From contig CAWCEP010000006.1 of assembly GCA_963794615.1 (NCBI GenBank), positions 186,001 to 250,000 on the forward strand: a DNA stretch of 64,000 bases. The letters run 5' to 3'. The notes beneath the pieces are model-generated. The model was not told where the DNA came from and searched no databases. It worked only from the letters and a program-made list of their open reading frames with translations. The DNA is from Chersky-840 sp963794615. Its GTDB lineage: Bacteria; Actinomycetota; Acidimicrobiia; Acidimicrobiales; UBA8190. Shown here piece after piece: positions 26,615-34,950 of this stretch (positions are counted from its first letter, which is position 1; each line of letters opens with the position of its first letter). Made by a program: the position numbers and the translations under genes.

Positions 26615-28034
26615 TCAACGCTGGACTGCGAATAGGTTCCAGGTGCTAGGCACTCCTTTGAGTTCGTGGGCGCCGCGGTCCAGAAACTCGATGCCCGAGC
26701 CCGCAAGGTTCCAAGTGCTGGGCACTCCCTTGAGTTCGTGAGCGCCGCGGTCCTGAAATTCGATGCCCGAGCCGGCGACCAGATCTGCCACGGTACGCGA
26801 TACGAGAACTTCCCCTGGAGCTGCGAGCGCACCAACGCGGGCAGCGATGTGGACGGCCAATCCGCCGAGGTCGTCGCCGCGAACTTCGCACTCGCCTGTG
26901 TGAAGCCCGGTTCGTACCGGGATCCCGAGGGTCTCGGTGCCCTTCGTTATTGCCTCAGCACATCGAATCGCGCGGCCTGGGCCGTCAAAGGCTGCGAGGA
27001 ACCCGTCCCCCGTGGTCTTGACTTCTCTGCCATCGAACCTCGCGAGCTGCTCCCTCACAAAGCGGTCGTGGGAATCCAGGAGGGATCGCCAGCGTCGGTC
27101 TCCAACTCGTGCAGCATGTTGCGTGGAGCCCACGATGTCAGTGAACAACACGGTTGTGAGAATCCGCTCCACTTGGATCCTGGGCCGCTCCCCCGTCACG
27201 AATTCGGCCACCTCGTCGGCGAGGCTGTAGTTGGCCGGACTAATTCCTGGTCCCGTCCCTGGCAACGTGATGAGCCGCGCGTCGACGATGTGGTCCGCCA
27301 GAAATTGAGCGTGTTCAATCGGAACGATGGGGTCATCAATGGCATGAAGCACCAGAGTCGGGGCTTGGACCATCGGCAAGGCGGCACGCACGTCAAGCGT
27401 CCGAAGAATGTAGTTGTACAGGGCAGCCGCAGTTCTGGGAGTAGCTGACGCACGCAGCATCTTGGCCACAAACGTCGCGAACTCAGGGTTCTCCGCCATG
27501 CTCGGATTGATCAGGTCGACAAATTCGGTTGTTCCCCACCTCGATTCGACGATCTCCACGATGCTGTCAACCATTTCCGGACTCGCGCCCGCTGGGTAGT
27601 CGTCGCCAACGACGTAGCGCGCCGTCGTGCTCATCAAGACCAACGCGCTGCACGCGCTCAGGATGAGCCGCGGCGAAAAGGATGGCGATCGGGCCGGCAT
27701 CGAGGGTGGCAAAAATCGCTGCCTGACGAGACCCTGCCGCGTCGAGCACCGCGAGAATGTCTTCGGTCCACTCCTCCCAGGTGGGCATGGCAGAAAGCGG
27801 TACGCCATCGGAGGCACCGGTTCCTCGACGGTCAAACACGATCAATCGACTGAAGGACGCCAGTCGCATCATGAACTCCGAGGCAACAGGTGAATCCCAA
27901 CAGATGTCGAGGTGAGAGCCGAGCCCGTAGAAATAGAGAAGATCCAGTGGACCTTCACCAATCACCTGGTAGGCGACATGGGCGTCGCCGACAGTCACAT
28001 ATCGAGTCTCGGGAGGGCCCGCACCCACCGCCAT
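26615..28034 (-). CDS. Alpha/beta hydrolase fused to class III adenylate cyclase (one +1 frameshift)
   Basis: Starts at ATG 28034. Residues about 1-130 form the first half of an alpha/beta-hydrolase domain (YVTVGDAHVAYQVIGEG, RLIVFDRRGTGASDG, and IFATLDAGPIAIL at the nucleophile elbow, where the usual Ser position reads Leu/Asp). One extra base near 27644 shifts the frame; after it the text continues LVLMSTTARYVVGDDYPAG and on to TLVLHAIDDPIVP. The cyclase domain follows: TTVLFTDIVGSTQHAARVGD (metal Asp), KTTGDGFLAAFDGP (metal Asp), GGLAVHIAARVGALA (Arg). With the base removed the protein is about 470 aa. Hydrolase-cyclase fusions are common in actinobacteria. The hydrolase part lacks a clear catalytic Ser and may be a ligand sensor. 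The C-terminus holds a 24-residue tandem duplication. Confidence 0.8.
26635..26778 (-). repeat. 72-bp tandem duplication in the cyclase C-terminus
   Basis: Two adjacent 72-bp copies (26635-26706 and 26707-26778) differ at about eight positions. They encode AGSGIEFxDRGAHELKGVPS plus TWNL twice. This is the conserved end of the cyclase domain, so one copy is extra. The frame is kept. Divergence between copies shows that the duplication is not an assembly slip. Confidence 0.85.
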
Positions 28035-28106
28035 AGCTCTTAGTATTGCCTCGAAGCGAGCCGATTGCCGGGCTGAGGCACGGGCCCTTCGGGGCCGGAA
28101 CCCTGG

Positions 28107-29606
28107 CTACTGGGCTTGCTGATGCTCGCGCCACCTGCTGGGAAGGACGTCAGCGGCGTTCGGATCGGCGAGAATTCGGGCGAGCACCTCCCGACGCTCG
28201 CTCGCGGCGGTGCCCACGGCGGCGGAAAACGACCGCCACGGCCCGCCCTCGCCCTCGATGAGCCCCTGGACGCGCCGAAAGAGGGGACCCTGCTCCTCGG
28301 GGAACTCGTTGTCCATGCGGACCCGGTACGAAGCGGGGTCTGCGACATGGTCGAACATTCGGACGCTCGCCACCTCGAGCTCGTCATCGATGAGAATCAG
28401 GTTGACCCCGCGTTTCGGGTCGGACTGCACGGTGTCGATCACCCAGCCCCCCGTGTTGAACAACCGGACGGGCCGGTCGAACCCTGACACCGGACGGCTG
28501 CCCACGAACGGCTTGTGAGTATGTCCGAACACGAACTTGAGCTGGTCGGGCCGCGGCCCATGGCGACTCGGGTGATCGGCCTCGAGCTGATTGAGAACTG
28601 GTCCGCTGATGTAGCTCGTCAGGCCCTTCTCGGCGCTGGCGGTGAGCCGCCCTTTCCCCGGCACCGGCGCGTGTCGCTCGAAGGGGGCCACGGCCCCCGC
28701 GGCCAGTTGCAGGACCGCCCAGAGCACCGGGTGGGCAAGGGTACGGGCGAGGGGCAACCGACCTCTGCTGGGAATCCGGTCTGCCAATCCTCGCGCCATG
28801 TTTCTCGCCAGGAGGCGCATGTCTCTCGGCGACTGAAGCATGTCGTAGAGGAGGCCCATATCCTCCCCCACCCGGCCGGACCGTCCCAGCGTCCCCCATA
28901 GGAAGTCTACCCACGCGAAGTTCTCCGCCTCCAGGTCCCAAACGTGAAGGGGGTGTTCTCGATGGTCGGTGAACATGATGTCCCTGAGGGTCGTCATCAG
29001 TCTGTAGATCGCTTCGATGTAGTGGCCGTGGTGGAACACGACGGCGGTCGAGTCGTCGTCAGTGCGCAGACCGAGGTTGGGGTAGTGCACAACGAAATCG
29101 ACTTCTTTGCCGGCGCGCCGTCCGATCGTCTCGAGCAGTTCGGCATGCGTGGGTGGGCCGCCGTCGGAATACAGCCACGTCGAGTGCCAGGGCAGTGGGA
29201 TCTGGCGATCCGGATGTCGGAGCAGGAATGACGTGTACTGGCGCTCCCGGGCGGTCTCCCACATGTGGTGGTCGTGGTTCCCCGGGAGGTACCAGACAGT
29301 TCGGTCGAAGAGGGCGTCTCCGCCCAAAGGGAATACCTCGTCCAGGAACACCTTGAACACGCGAAGCGCGACGTCGTCGCTCGCCAGAGCCAGGTCCAGA
29401 ACGTCGCCGTTCAACACGAGCGTCGGCTTGGCAACCCCAGGCTCGTTGGCGTCCACGAGAGTCCGCAGCACATCGGTCAGGGCTTTCAGTACGGGGCTGG
29501 CGTGATCGGGGTCGACGTGGACGGACCCCGGTTCCAAGGCACTAAGCAGACTGTTCTGCGCGCCGAAATGTAAGTCTGAGAGGCACACATAGCGAATGTT
29601 GGTCAT
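28107..29606 (-). CDS. Calcineurin-like metallophosphoesterase
   Basis: The product is 499 aa. ATG 29606 (MTNIRYVCLSDLHFG) follows a GGGAGG Shine-Dalgarno; the open frame upstream is discarded. All metal-site blocks are present: CLSDLHFG (Asp, His), LVLNGDVLDLA (Gly-Asp), YLPGNHDHHMW (Asn-His-Asp), VVFHHGHYIE (His) and FVFGHTHKPF (Gly-His-x-His). About 150 residues lie between the FHHGHY and GHTH blocks, with a possible amphipathic or membrane-associated segment (HPVLWAVLQLAAGAVAPF). Such insertions occur in UDP-diacylglucosamine hydrolase-like and membrane-linked phosphoesterases. The substrate is not predictable. No signal peptide is seen, so it is probably cytoplasmic. Confidence 0.85.
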   Translation of the reverse strand: MTNIRYVCLSDLHFGAQNSLLSALEPGSVHVDPDHASPVLKALTDVLRTLVDANEPGVAKPTLVLNGDVLDLALASDDVALRVFKVFLDEVFPLGGDALFDRTVWYLPGNHDHHMWETARERQYTSFLLRHPDRQIPLPWHSTWLYSDGGPPTHAELLETIGRRAGKEVDFVVHYPNLGLRTDDDSTAVVFHHGHYIEAIYRLMTTLRDIMFTDHREHPLHVWDLEAENFAWVDFLWGTLGRSGRVGEDMGLLYDMLQSPRDMRLLARNMARGLADRIPSRGRLPLARTLAHPVLWAVLQLAAGAVAPFERHAPVPGKGRLTASAEKGLTSYISGPVLNQLEADHPSRHGPRPDQLKFVFGHTHKPFVGSRPVSGFDRPVRLFNTGGWVIDTVQSDPKRGVNLILIDDELEVASVRMFDHVADPASYRVRMDNEFPEEQGPLFRRVQGLIEGEGGPWRSFSAAVGTAASERREVLARILADPNAADVLPSRWREHQQAQ

Positions 29607-29823
29607 GGGTCCTCCCTTTCCAGCGAACCGTTGGCCGAAAGGGTACGTCTCCTCGGAGCTCCGCAATGATCCAGCACGATTCCAGCTATCGTGCCGTTTT
29701 CGGAACACCTGTGCGCACGACCAGACGGAGTCCCTGTGGTGGCGGCGGCCGGTTTCCAGTCGATGTAGCGTCGCACGCCGGGTCGATCACAGTCCTGAAC
29801 CTGATCAGAAAGGGAGGATCAAC

Positions 29824-30498
29824 GTGAGCAAAGTCTTCATCTCGGGCCCGATGTTCAGCCCTGCTGACCTCTGGGAGCAGAAACAGATAAAGGACGCAGT
29901 GGAAGCCGTCGGGTTCACCACCTACTACGCCCCCGAAGACGGGATCGAAGATGAGGAGCTCATTGCCGACCTTCAGTCGCCTTTGATGGCATCGTCGTCC
30001 TATCGGCACGCGGCCCTTCTTGTACAGAGGATCGGGTGGACGCTCGACATCTACATGGCCACCTTCGGCTGCGACGCCATGGTCATGAACATGAATGGTC
30101 GGGTGCCGGATGAGGGGAGCGTCGTTGAGGCGGCCAACGCGTACGCCTGCGGTATGCCACTCGTGCTCTACAAGGACACCTCAATCACTATGTGGGGCCC
30201 ATTTGACAACCCCATGGTCGCGGCGCTCACGGCGAACTGGACACCGGTGACGAGCTACGCCGCCATCCCTCCCGCGCTGACCGCAGCCATCGCCGCCAAG
30301 GACTCCAACTACTCGTACGTCCCTCCACCCCATTTCGCCCGCGACCTCGCCATTGGTAAGCAAGTGGCAGAAAACCGGAAACACGTGATGGAGGTCCTGC
30401 GGACCCTCTCCCGCAGCGGTAAGGACATACCCCAAGACAGTGGAGGCCTGTGGCAGCTGCTGCTCAACCAGATTGGCATCAAGGACTCACCGGCTTAG
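29824..30498 (+). CDS. Nucleoside 2-deoxyribosyltransferase-like protein
   Basis: The product is 224 aa. GTG 29824 has AGGGAGG 6 nt upstream, which decides the start over the long open frame from 29596. It begins VSKVFISGPMFSPADLWEQK, then DAVEAVGFTTYYAPEDGIED. The block GRVPDEGSVVEAANAYACGM holds the Asp-Glu-Gly and the nucleophile-type Glu of the nucleoside 2-deoxyribosyltransferase (NDT) family. Members exchange bases between deoxynucleosides or hydrolyse dNMPs in salvage and nucleotide-pool cleaning. It is divergent from the phosphoesterase. The C-terminal 60 residues are extra relative to the smallest members. Confidence 0.78.
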   Translation: MSKVFISGPMFSPADLWEQKQIKDAVEAVGFTTYYAPEDGIEDEELIADLQSPLMASSSYRHAALLVQRIGWTLDIYMATFGCDAMVMNMNGRVPDEGSVVEAANAYACGMPLVLYKDTSITMWGPFDNPMVAALTANWTPVTSYAAIPPALTAAIAAKDSNYSYVPPPHFARDLAIGKQVAENRKHVMEVLRTLSRSGKDIPQDSGGLWQLLLNQIGIKDSPA

Positions 30499-30742
30499 CG
30501 TTGTCGATGCCGGATCAGATGAGTGACAGTGGGGGCCGGTCATACGAGAGCCGGTCCCCGAGAGCCCAACCCAGATATTGCAGGTTGTGGCTCCACGAGT
30601 GACGAAGTGAAAACAAAACCACTCCGGGGGTCATCCATCGGGGACCACTCCGCGCCGACGAAACCCAAAGTGGCCGACTCGAGTTTTCACACTGGACTCG
30701 GTGCCATAGATGGTCACCCCATCCCGTTGGTAGCCTTTTGTA

Positions 30743-31123
30743 GTGCCGAAAAGTGACGGAGCAGCGAAGTCTGATGATTGGCAGGGCAAGACGTTGTCCC
30801 GGATTCGCAAGCTGATCAAGCAGGCCGATCCGGAGGTGGTCGAGGAGCGGAAGTGGAGAAAGGCCGCGAATCCAGAAGGTGTTCCCGTGTGGTCACACGA
30901 TGGCATGATCTGCACGGGCGAGACCTACAAGACCCACGTAAAGCTCACGTTCGCCAAGGGCGCTTCCCTGAAGGACCCCTCACACCTGTTCAACTCCAGC
31001 CTCGAAGGTAACGTGCGCCGCGCCATCGATCTTCATGAAGGCCAAACGATCGACGAACCGGCACTCAAGGCCCTCATCCGGGAGGCTGTGGCGTTGAACC
31101 AAAGTTCGGCCCCTCGGAGGTAG
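30743..31123 (+). CDS. DUF1801-domain protein
   Basis: The product is 126 aa from GTG 30743; no strong Shine-Dalgarno is visible, so the start is provisional. Residues about 25-110 match the DUF1801/YdhG-like fold: IRKLIKQADPEVVEERKWRK, VPVWSHDGMICTGETYKTHV, KLTFAKGASLKDPSHLFNSS, with the closing EGNVRRAIDLHEG. The family folds like the frataxin/YdhG group; its biochemical role is not settled. The gene is 104 bp before the ECF41-type promoter and is probably a separate transcript. Confidence 0.75.
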   Translation: MPKSDGAAKSDDWQGKTLSRIRKLIKQADPEVVEERKWRKAANPEGVPVWSHDGMICTGETYKTHVKLTFAKGASLKDPSHLFNSSLEGNVRRAIDLHEGQTIDEPALKALIREAVALNQSSAPRR

Positions 31124-31165
31124 ATCCGCTCACTCCACATCATAAAACAATAGTTTCGGCTCAAG

Positions 31166-31192
31166 TGTCACATCCGGGGCCTGGGCGGTGTC
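31166..31192 (+). promoter_or_regulatory. Predicted ECF41-type promoter
   Basis: TGTCACA at 31166-31172, a spacer of exactly 16 bp, then TGTC at 31189-31192. The published ECF41 target motif is TGTCACA and CGTC with 16 bp between, so 10 of 11 positions fit. It lies 34 bp before the carboxymuconolactone decarboxylase gene, the known type of ECF41 target. The sigma factor gene itself is next downstream, which implies autoregulation. Confidence 0.7.
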
Positions 31193-31226
31193 TCCATGGT
31201 GAGAGCAAGTAACCAGAGGAGGCACC

Positions 31227-31805
31227 ATGGCCAGCAGCACTCGGATACCGCCGGCAGAGCTGGCCGGGCTCTACGGCGCAATGGTCAAGCGGATGTCTCG
31301 GAAAATGTTCGGAGAGGTGCCCGAACCGGTCGGGGTGGCATGGCACAACCGAAAAGCGTTGAACTTGAGCTTCAGCATCGGTCGTAAGCTGCAGAAGTTG
31401 GATCAGTGTGATGAAAACCTGAAGTCGTTCGCCCACATGGCCACGGCCAGCCTGATCGGCTGTAGCTTCTGCCTGGATTTCGGCTACTTCCACGCCCACA
31501 ACGAGGGACTCGACGTGACCAAGGCGCGTGAGGTGCCCCGCTGGCGTGAGTCGGCCGTCTTCACGCCGCTCGAGCGAGATGTCATGGAGTATGCCGAGGC
31601 CATGACACAGACCCCGCCGACCGTTACCGACGAACTCTCGGCCCGGCTGCTAAAGGGGCTCGGCCCCGCCGCCCTGGTGGAGTTGACCACGGTGATCGCG
31701 CTGGCCAACCTCATGGCTCGCTCCAATGTCGCGATGGGTATCGAGTCGCAGCAGTTCTCGGCAGCCTGTGGTCTCAAGCCTCTCGCCCTAGCCTCGTCGG
31801 CGTGA
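31227..31805 (+). CDS. Carboxymuconolactone decarboxylase family protein (ECF41 partner)
   Basis: The product is 192 aa. ATG 31227 follows AGAGGAGG at ideal spacing. The AhpD-like core reads FAHMATASLIGCSFCLDFGY, followed by FHAHNEG: a CxxC redox pair and a downstream His, as in peroxidase-type members of this family. The C-terminal half repeats the helical pattern (LTTVIALANLMARSNVA). The family name comes from one enzyme; most members are thiol-dependent peroxidases or of unknown substrate. The stop overlaps the start of the ECF41 sigma factor by 4 nt, so the two are translationally coupled. The promoter at 31166-31192 is predicted to be driven by that sigma factor. Confidence 0.85.
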   Translation: MASSTRIPPAELAGLYGAMVKRMSRKMFGEVPEPVGVAWHNRKALNLSFSIGRKLQKLDQCDENLKSFAHMATASLIGCSFCLDFGYFHAHNEGLDVTKAREVPRWRESAVFTPLERDVMEYAEAMTQTPPTVTDELSARLLKGLGPAALVELTTVIALANLMARSNVAMGIESQQFSAACGLKPLALASSA

Positions 31806-32665
31806 CCGAGGACCCATTCGTCGCCCATCGCGGCCTGCTTTTCACCGTTGCCTACGAAATGCTCGGCTCTGCGGTCGACGCCGAAGACGTCGTCCAGGAG
31901 ACCTGGCTGCGCTGGTCCGGTGTGGACCAGGCGGAAGTGCATCACCCGCGGGCGTATCTGGTCCGCATGGTCACCCGGCAGGCGCTGAACCGGCTCCGAA
32001 CCGTGTCCCGCCTGAGGGAGGACTACGTCGGGGAGTGGCTACCCGAGCCGTTACTGACCGGTCCGGATGTCGCCGAGGACGCCGAGCTGGCCGTGAACGT
32101 CTCGATCGCGATGCTCACGGTGCTCGAGACCCTCGGTCCGGCCGAGCGGGCAGTGTTCGTGCTCCACGAGGTGTTCGAGACGCCGTACGACGAGGTCGCC
32201 GAGATCGTGGGCAAGACCCCGGCCGCGGTCCGACAGATCGGCCATCGCGCCCGCGAGCACGTAGCGGCGCGGCGGCCCCGGATGCAGGTGGACCGAGCCC
32301 AGCAGGAGGCAACTCTCGAGAAGTTCATGGCCGCCGTCACCTCGGGCGACGTCCAGGGACTGGTGGAGGTACTCGCCCCGAACGTGGTGTTGATCGCCGA
32401 TGGCGGCGGCCTGGTGAGGGCTGCTCGGAAGCCGCTCACCGGGGCCGACAAGGTGGTGGCGTTCCTTGCTCGCGTGGCGGATCTCTCGGAATTGGTGGCG
32501 GCCCCGGCCTGGCTCAACGGGATGCCCGGTGCCCGATTCGACCTCGGTGGCGATGTCACTGCGGTGAGTCTGGTGATCGAGGACGACCGGATCACTTGGA
32601 TCTACGCCATGCGCAATCCGAACAAGCTGGGATGGCTGGAGCAGGTGGCAGAACTGCAGCGGTGA
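31802..32665 (+). CDS. ECF41-group RNA polymerase sigma factor (SigJ-like)
   Basis: The product is 287 aa from GTG 31802, overlapping the preceding stop by 4 nt. Region 2 is about residues 8-75 (VAYEMLGSAVDAEDVVQETW, HHPRAYLVRMVTRQALNRL). Region 4 is about 105-165 (LGPAERAVFVLHEVFETPYD, EIVGKTPAAVRQIGHRAREH). A SnoaL-like C-terminal domain covers about 180-287. It has DGGG and NPNKL, corresponding to the DGGGK and NPDKL motifs known to control ECF41 activity in place of an anti-sigma factor. The group is usually linked to a carboxymuconolactone decarboxylase, oxidoreductase or epimerase gene; here it is the first. The signal sensed by the C-terminal domain is unknown. Confidence 0.92.
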   Translation: MTEDPFVAHRGLLFTVAYEMLGSAVDAEDVVQETWLRWSGVDQAEVHHPRAYLVRMVTRQALNRLRTVSRLREDYVGEWLPEPLLTGPDVAEDAELAVNVSIAMLTVLETLGPAERAVFVLHEVFETPYDEVAEIVGKTPAAVRQIGHRAREHVAARRPRMQVDRAQQEATLEKFMAAVTSGDVQGLVEVLAPNVVLIADGGGLVRAARKPLTGADKVVAFLARVADLSELVAAPAWLNGMPGARFDLGGDVTAVSLVIEDDRITWIYAMRNPNKLGWLEQVAELQR

Positions 32666-32835
32666 CTTTCGAAAACTCTGCAACAGGGCCGTGTTTGGTC
32701 TGCGCGCTGAGAGAGGTGATCACCGGACCCAAAGTGATACCACTTGACACCGGCCTCAGGTCTTGAAGAATCAAGGGGGGCAATATCTCTGGACCGTGCC
32801 GCGAACGGTCACAGGGCTGCCAACTGGAGTCCGAA

Positions 32836-34782
32836 ATGCGGAACAGGGGGAGGTCGGACAGCCGTCAGCGCCGTGGAGCGCGAGCGGGTGCACGACGGAC
32901 CCTGGCAGGCGTTCTCCTGATCACTGGTCTGGTCACTGCCTGGACGTTGACCATGCCCGCGAAGGCGAATGCCAGCGGAGGTTTCTCCGGATCAAGCCTG
33001 TTGACCTCGGTGTCTTGCACTTCGATGTCAACCTGCATCGCCCTGGGCGCAGGTGGACAAGGGTGGTCCTACAACGGCTCGACCTGGTCAACGGCCTCGT
33101 CGGTCGACTCAGGGGCTCTGAGTTCGGTCTCGTGCGCCGGTCCTTCGTTCTGCGTGGCCGTCGACTACGCGGGCCAAGCGCTCACGTTCGACGGGACAAC
33201 CTGGTCGGCTCCGAAGATCGTCGACTCCTCGGGTCTCCTCAGTTCGGTCTCGTGCGCGACGAATTCATTCTGCGTGGCCGTCGACTACGCGGGCCAAGCG
33301 CTCACGTTCGACGGGACAACCTGGTCGGCTCCGAAGATCGTCGACTCCTCGGGTCTCCTCAGTTCGGTCTCGTGCGCGACGAATTCGTTCTGCGTGGCCG
33401 TCGACTACACGGGCCAAACGCTCACGTTCAATGGGACGACGTGGTCAACTCCGCAATCGACTGACCCGTTCGGCCTCCCCTTCTCTTCTGTCTCGTGCTC
33501 GTCGAGCGCCTTCTGTGTCGCCGTGAACTCCTATGGAGATGAGATCAGCTACAACGGATCGACGTGGTCCCCATTGACCCTGATCGACCCCCTCGGTGGG
33601 TTGACGGCTGTTTCTTGTCTTGCGACGTCTTGTACCGCCGTGGACCACTTCGGCAACTACGTGACCTCTAACGGCTCTACATGGTCGACGCCTACACTGC
33701 TCGACCTTCTCGGTGATCTGAACGCCGTCTCATGCTTCTCTGGTTCCTCCTGTGCGGCCGTCGACAGCAACGGGAACGCGTTCCTCTTTGCCGTCGTCCC
33801 GGCCGGCGCGACAACCCAACCACCGACCCCCACGTCGACGCCGGCCTCGCCGCCCCAATCCACGTCTGCACCTCCCACCGGATCTCCGACCCCGGTCGCC
33901 TCCCCAATGGAACCGGCCCCGACGTCGACGACACCGACATCGTCACCGGTGACCTCGGGGCCGGGCTCGTCTTCGGCAGGGAGTGCACCAACGACGGCCC
34001 CGGTCACACCGGGAACCACGCAGCCGAGCTCGACCTCCTCAGCATCCCCGTTGGCGCCGACCCAGACGGCGACCACACCCACAACATCCCCGGTGGCGCC
34101 GACTCCCGTCTCGTCTCCATCAGGGAGCACACCAACGACAGCCCCGGCCACGCCGGAAACCACGCAGCCGAGCTCGACCGCTTCTGCATCGGTGTCACCC
34201 GGCGACGTGGCGTCAAGAGCCGATGTGGCGTCAACGCGAGTGTCGGGACACCAACGTCGCGAAACGACAGCACCGCTGCCGGCCGCAACCGATCAGACGT
34301 CGATCTCGAAACCAGCGGGTGCTACGGCCCCGGCCGCCAGTGCCGAGACACCGAACACCGTGGCACCCAACACCACCGTTGCGCCCAGAGTGACGCCCCT
34401 GGTGCCGAGCTCGGGGAACGCCGCGTTGCCGAGCACCGCACCCGCACCCGCACCCGGAAACGGATCGGCGGCCGGCAGCTCGCAATCCGCCTCCGGCCCC
34501 CTTGCTTCGGCGAAGAATGCGTCGAGCTCGAGCGTCGCACTGCCCGCCACGGTCGCCGGCGTCCTCATCGTCCTCGGGTTGATCGTTCTCGCGCTCTTCG
34601 TCAATCCCGGAGGCGCCCCGACGCCGGTCGTCGACAACCGAACCTTCTGGTACTCGCGTTTCGAGGCTTCCGACCGGCGCTTGCTGGCCGTGTCCTCGCG
34701 GTGGATGGGCAAAGTGCATCGTTTCGCTCTGCGGACATGGCGGCGAGGCGCAGCGACGGCGACCTGGCTCCTGGGGCGATAA
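32836..34782 (+). CDS. Secreted SVSC-repeat protein with Ser/Thr/Pro stalk and C-terminal anchor
   Basis: The product is 648 aa. A signal peptide (residues about 20-47) follows a basic N-terminus. Residues about 52-315 hold seven repeats of about 40 residues with the pattern SVSCxxxxFCVAVDxxGxxLTFDGTTWS; each carries a Cys pair and a Gly/Trp turn, as expected of blades or solenoid turns outside the cell. Residues about 320-560 are a Pro/Ser/Thr-rich stalk, likely glycosylated. One TM helix near residues 568-588 (VAGVLIVLGLIVLALFV) precedes a basic cytoplasmic tail. The three central repeats are nearly identical in DNA. A surface or cell-wall role is inferred. The GC-rich stalk has no frameshift. 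Confidence 0.8.
   Translation: MRNRGRSDSRQRRGARAGARRTLAGVLLITGLVTAWTLTMPAKANASGGFSGSSLLTSVSCTSMSTCIALGAGGQGWSYNGSTWSTASSVDSGALSSVSCAGPSFCVAVDYAGQALTFDGTTWSAPKIVDSSGLLSSVSCATNSFCVAVDYAGQALTFDGTTWSAPKIVDSSGLLSSVSCATNSFCVAVDYTGQTLTFNGTTWSTPQSTDPFGLPFSSVSCSSSAFCVAVNSYGDEISYNGSTWSPLTLIDPLGGLTAVSCLATSCTAVDHFGNYVTSNGSTWSTPTLLDLLGDLNAVSCFSGSSCAAVDSNGNAFLFAVVPAGATTQPPTPTSTPASPPQSTSAPPTGSPTPVASPMEPAPTSTTPTSSPVTSGPGSSSAGSAPTTAPVTPGTTQPSSTSSASPLAPTQTATTPTTSPVAPTPVSSPSGSTPTTAPATPETTQPSSTASASVSPGDVASRADVASTRVSGHQRRETTAPLPAATDQTSISKPAGATAPAASAETPNTVAPNTTVAPRVTPLVPSSGNAALPSTAPAPAPGNGSAAGSSQSASGPLASAKNASSSSVALPATVAGVLIVLGLIVLALFVNPGGAPTPVVDNRTFWYSRFEASDRRLLAVSSRWMGKVHRFALRTWRRGAATATWLLGR
33121..33420 (+). repeat. 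120-bp tandem units inside the SVSC-repeat gene
   Basis: Units start at 33121, 33241 and 33361. The second halves of units one and two (33181-33240 and 33301-33360) are identical; the start of unit three differs from unit two at three bases. Each unit encodes one 40-aa repeat. The other repeats of the gene are much more diverged, so this stretch is a recent expansion. Confidence 0.9.
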
Positions 34783-34950
34783 CAGCGGGACACTCAGACG
34801 GAGGACAGCGACCCCATGGGGCGGTGGGATGCGGCCGGATCGGGGACGGCTATGCAAGCCTGGTGACGTGCCAGATGACACGTCGATCGCAGACCCAGAT
34901 GGTCAGCGGCCACCCCGCCGGGTGACGAGGCAGCACGGCGCCTCAGAGAG

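Noticed and set aside
30525..30570. Terminator hairpin after the deoxyribosyltransferase-like gene
   Set aside because: The two GCCGG stretches are direct, not inverted, repeats and no stable stem forms.
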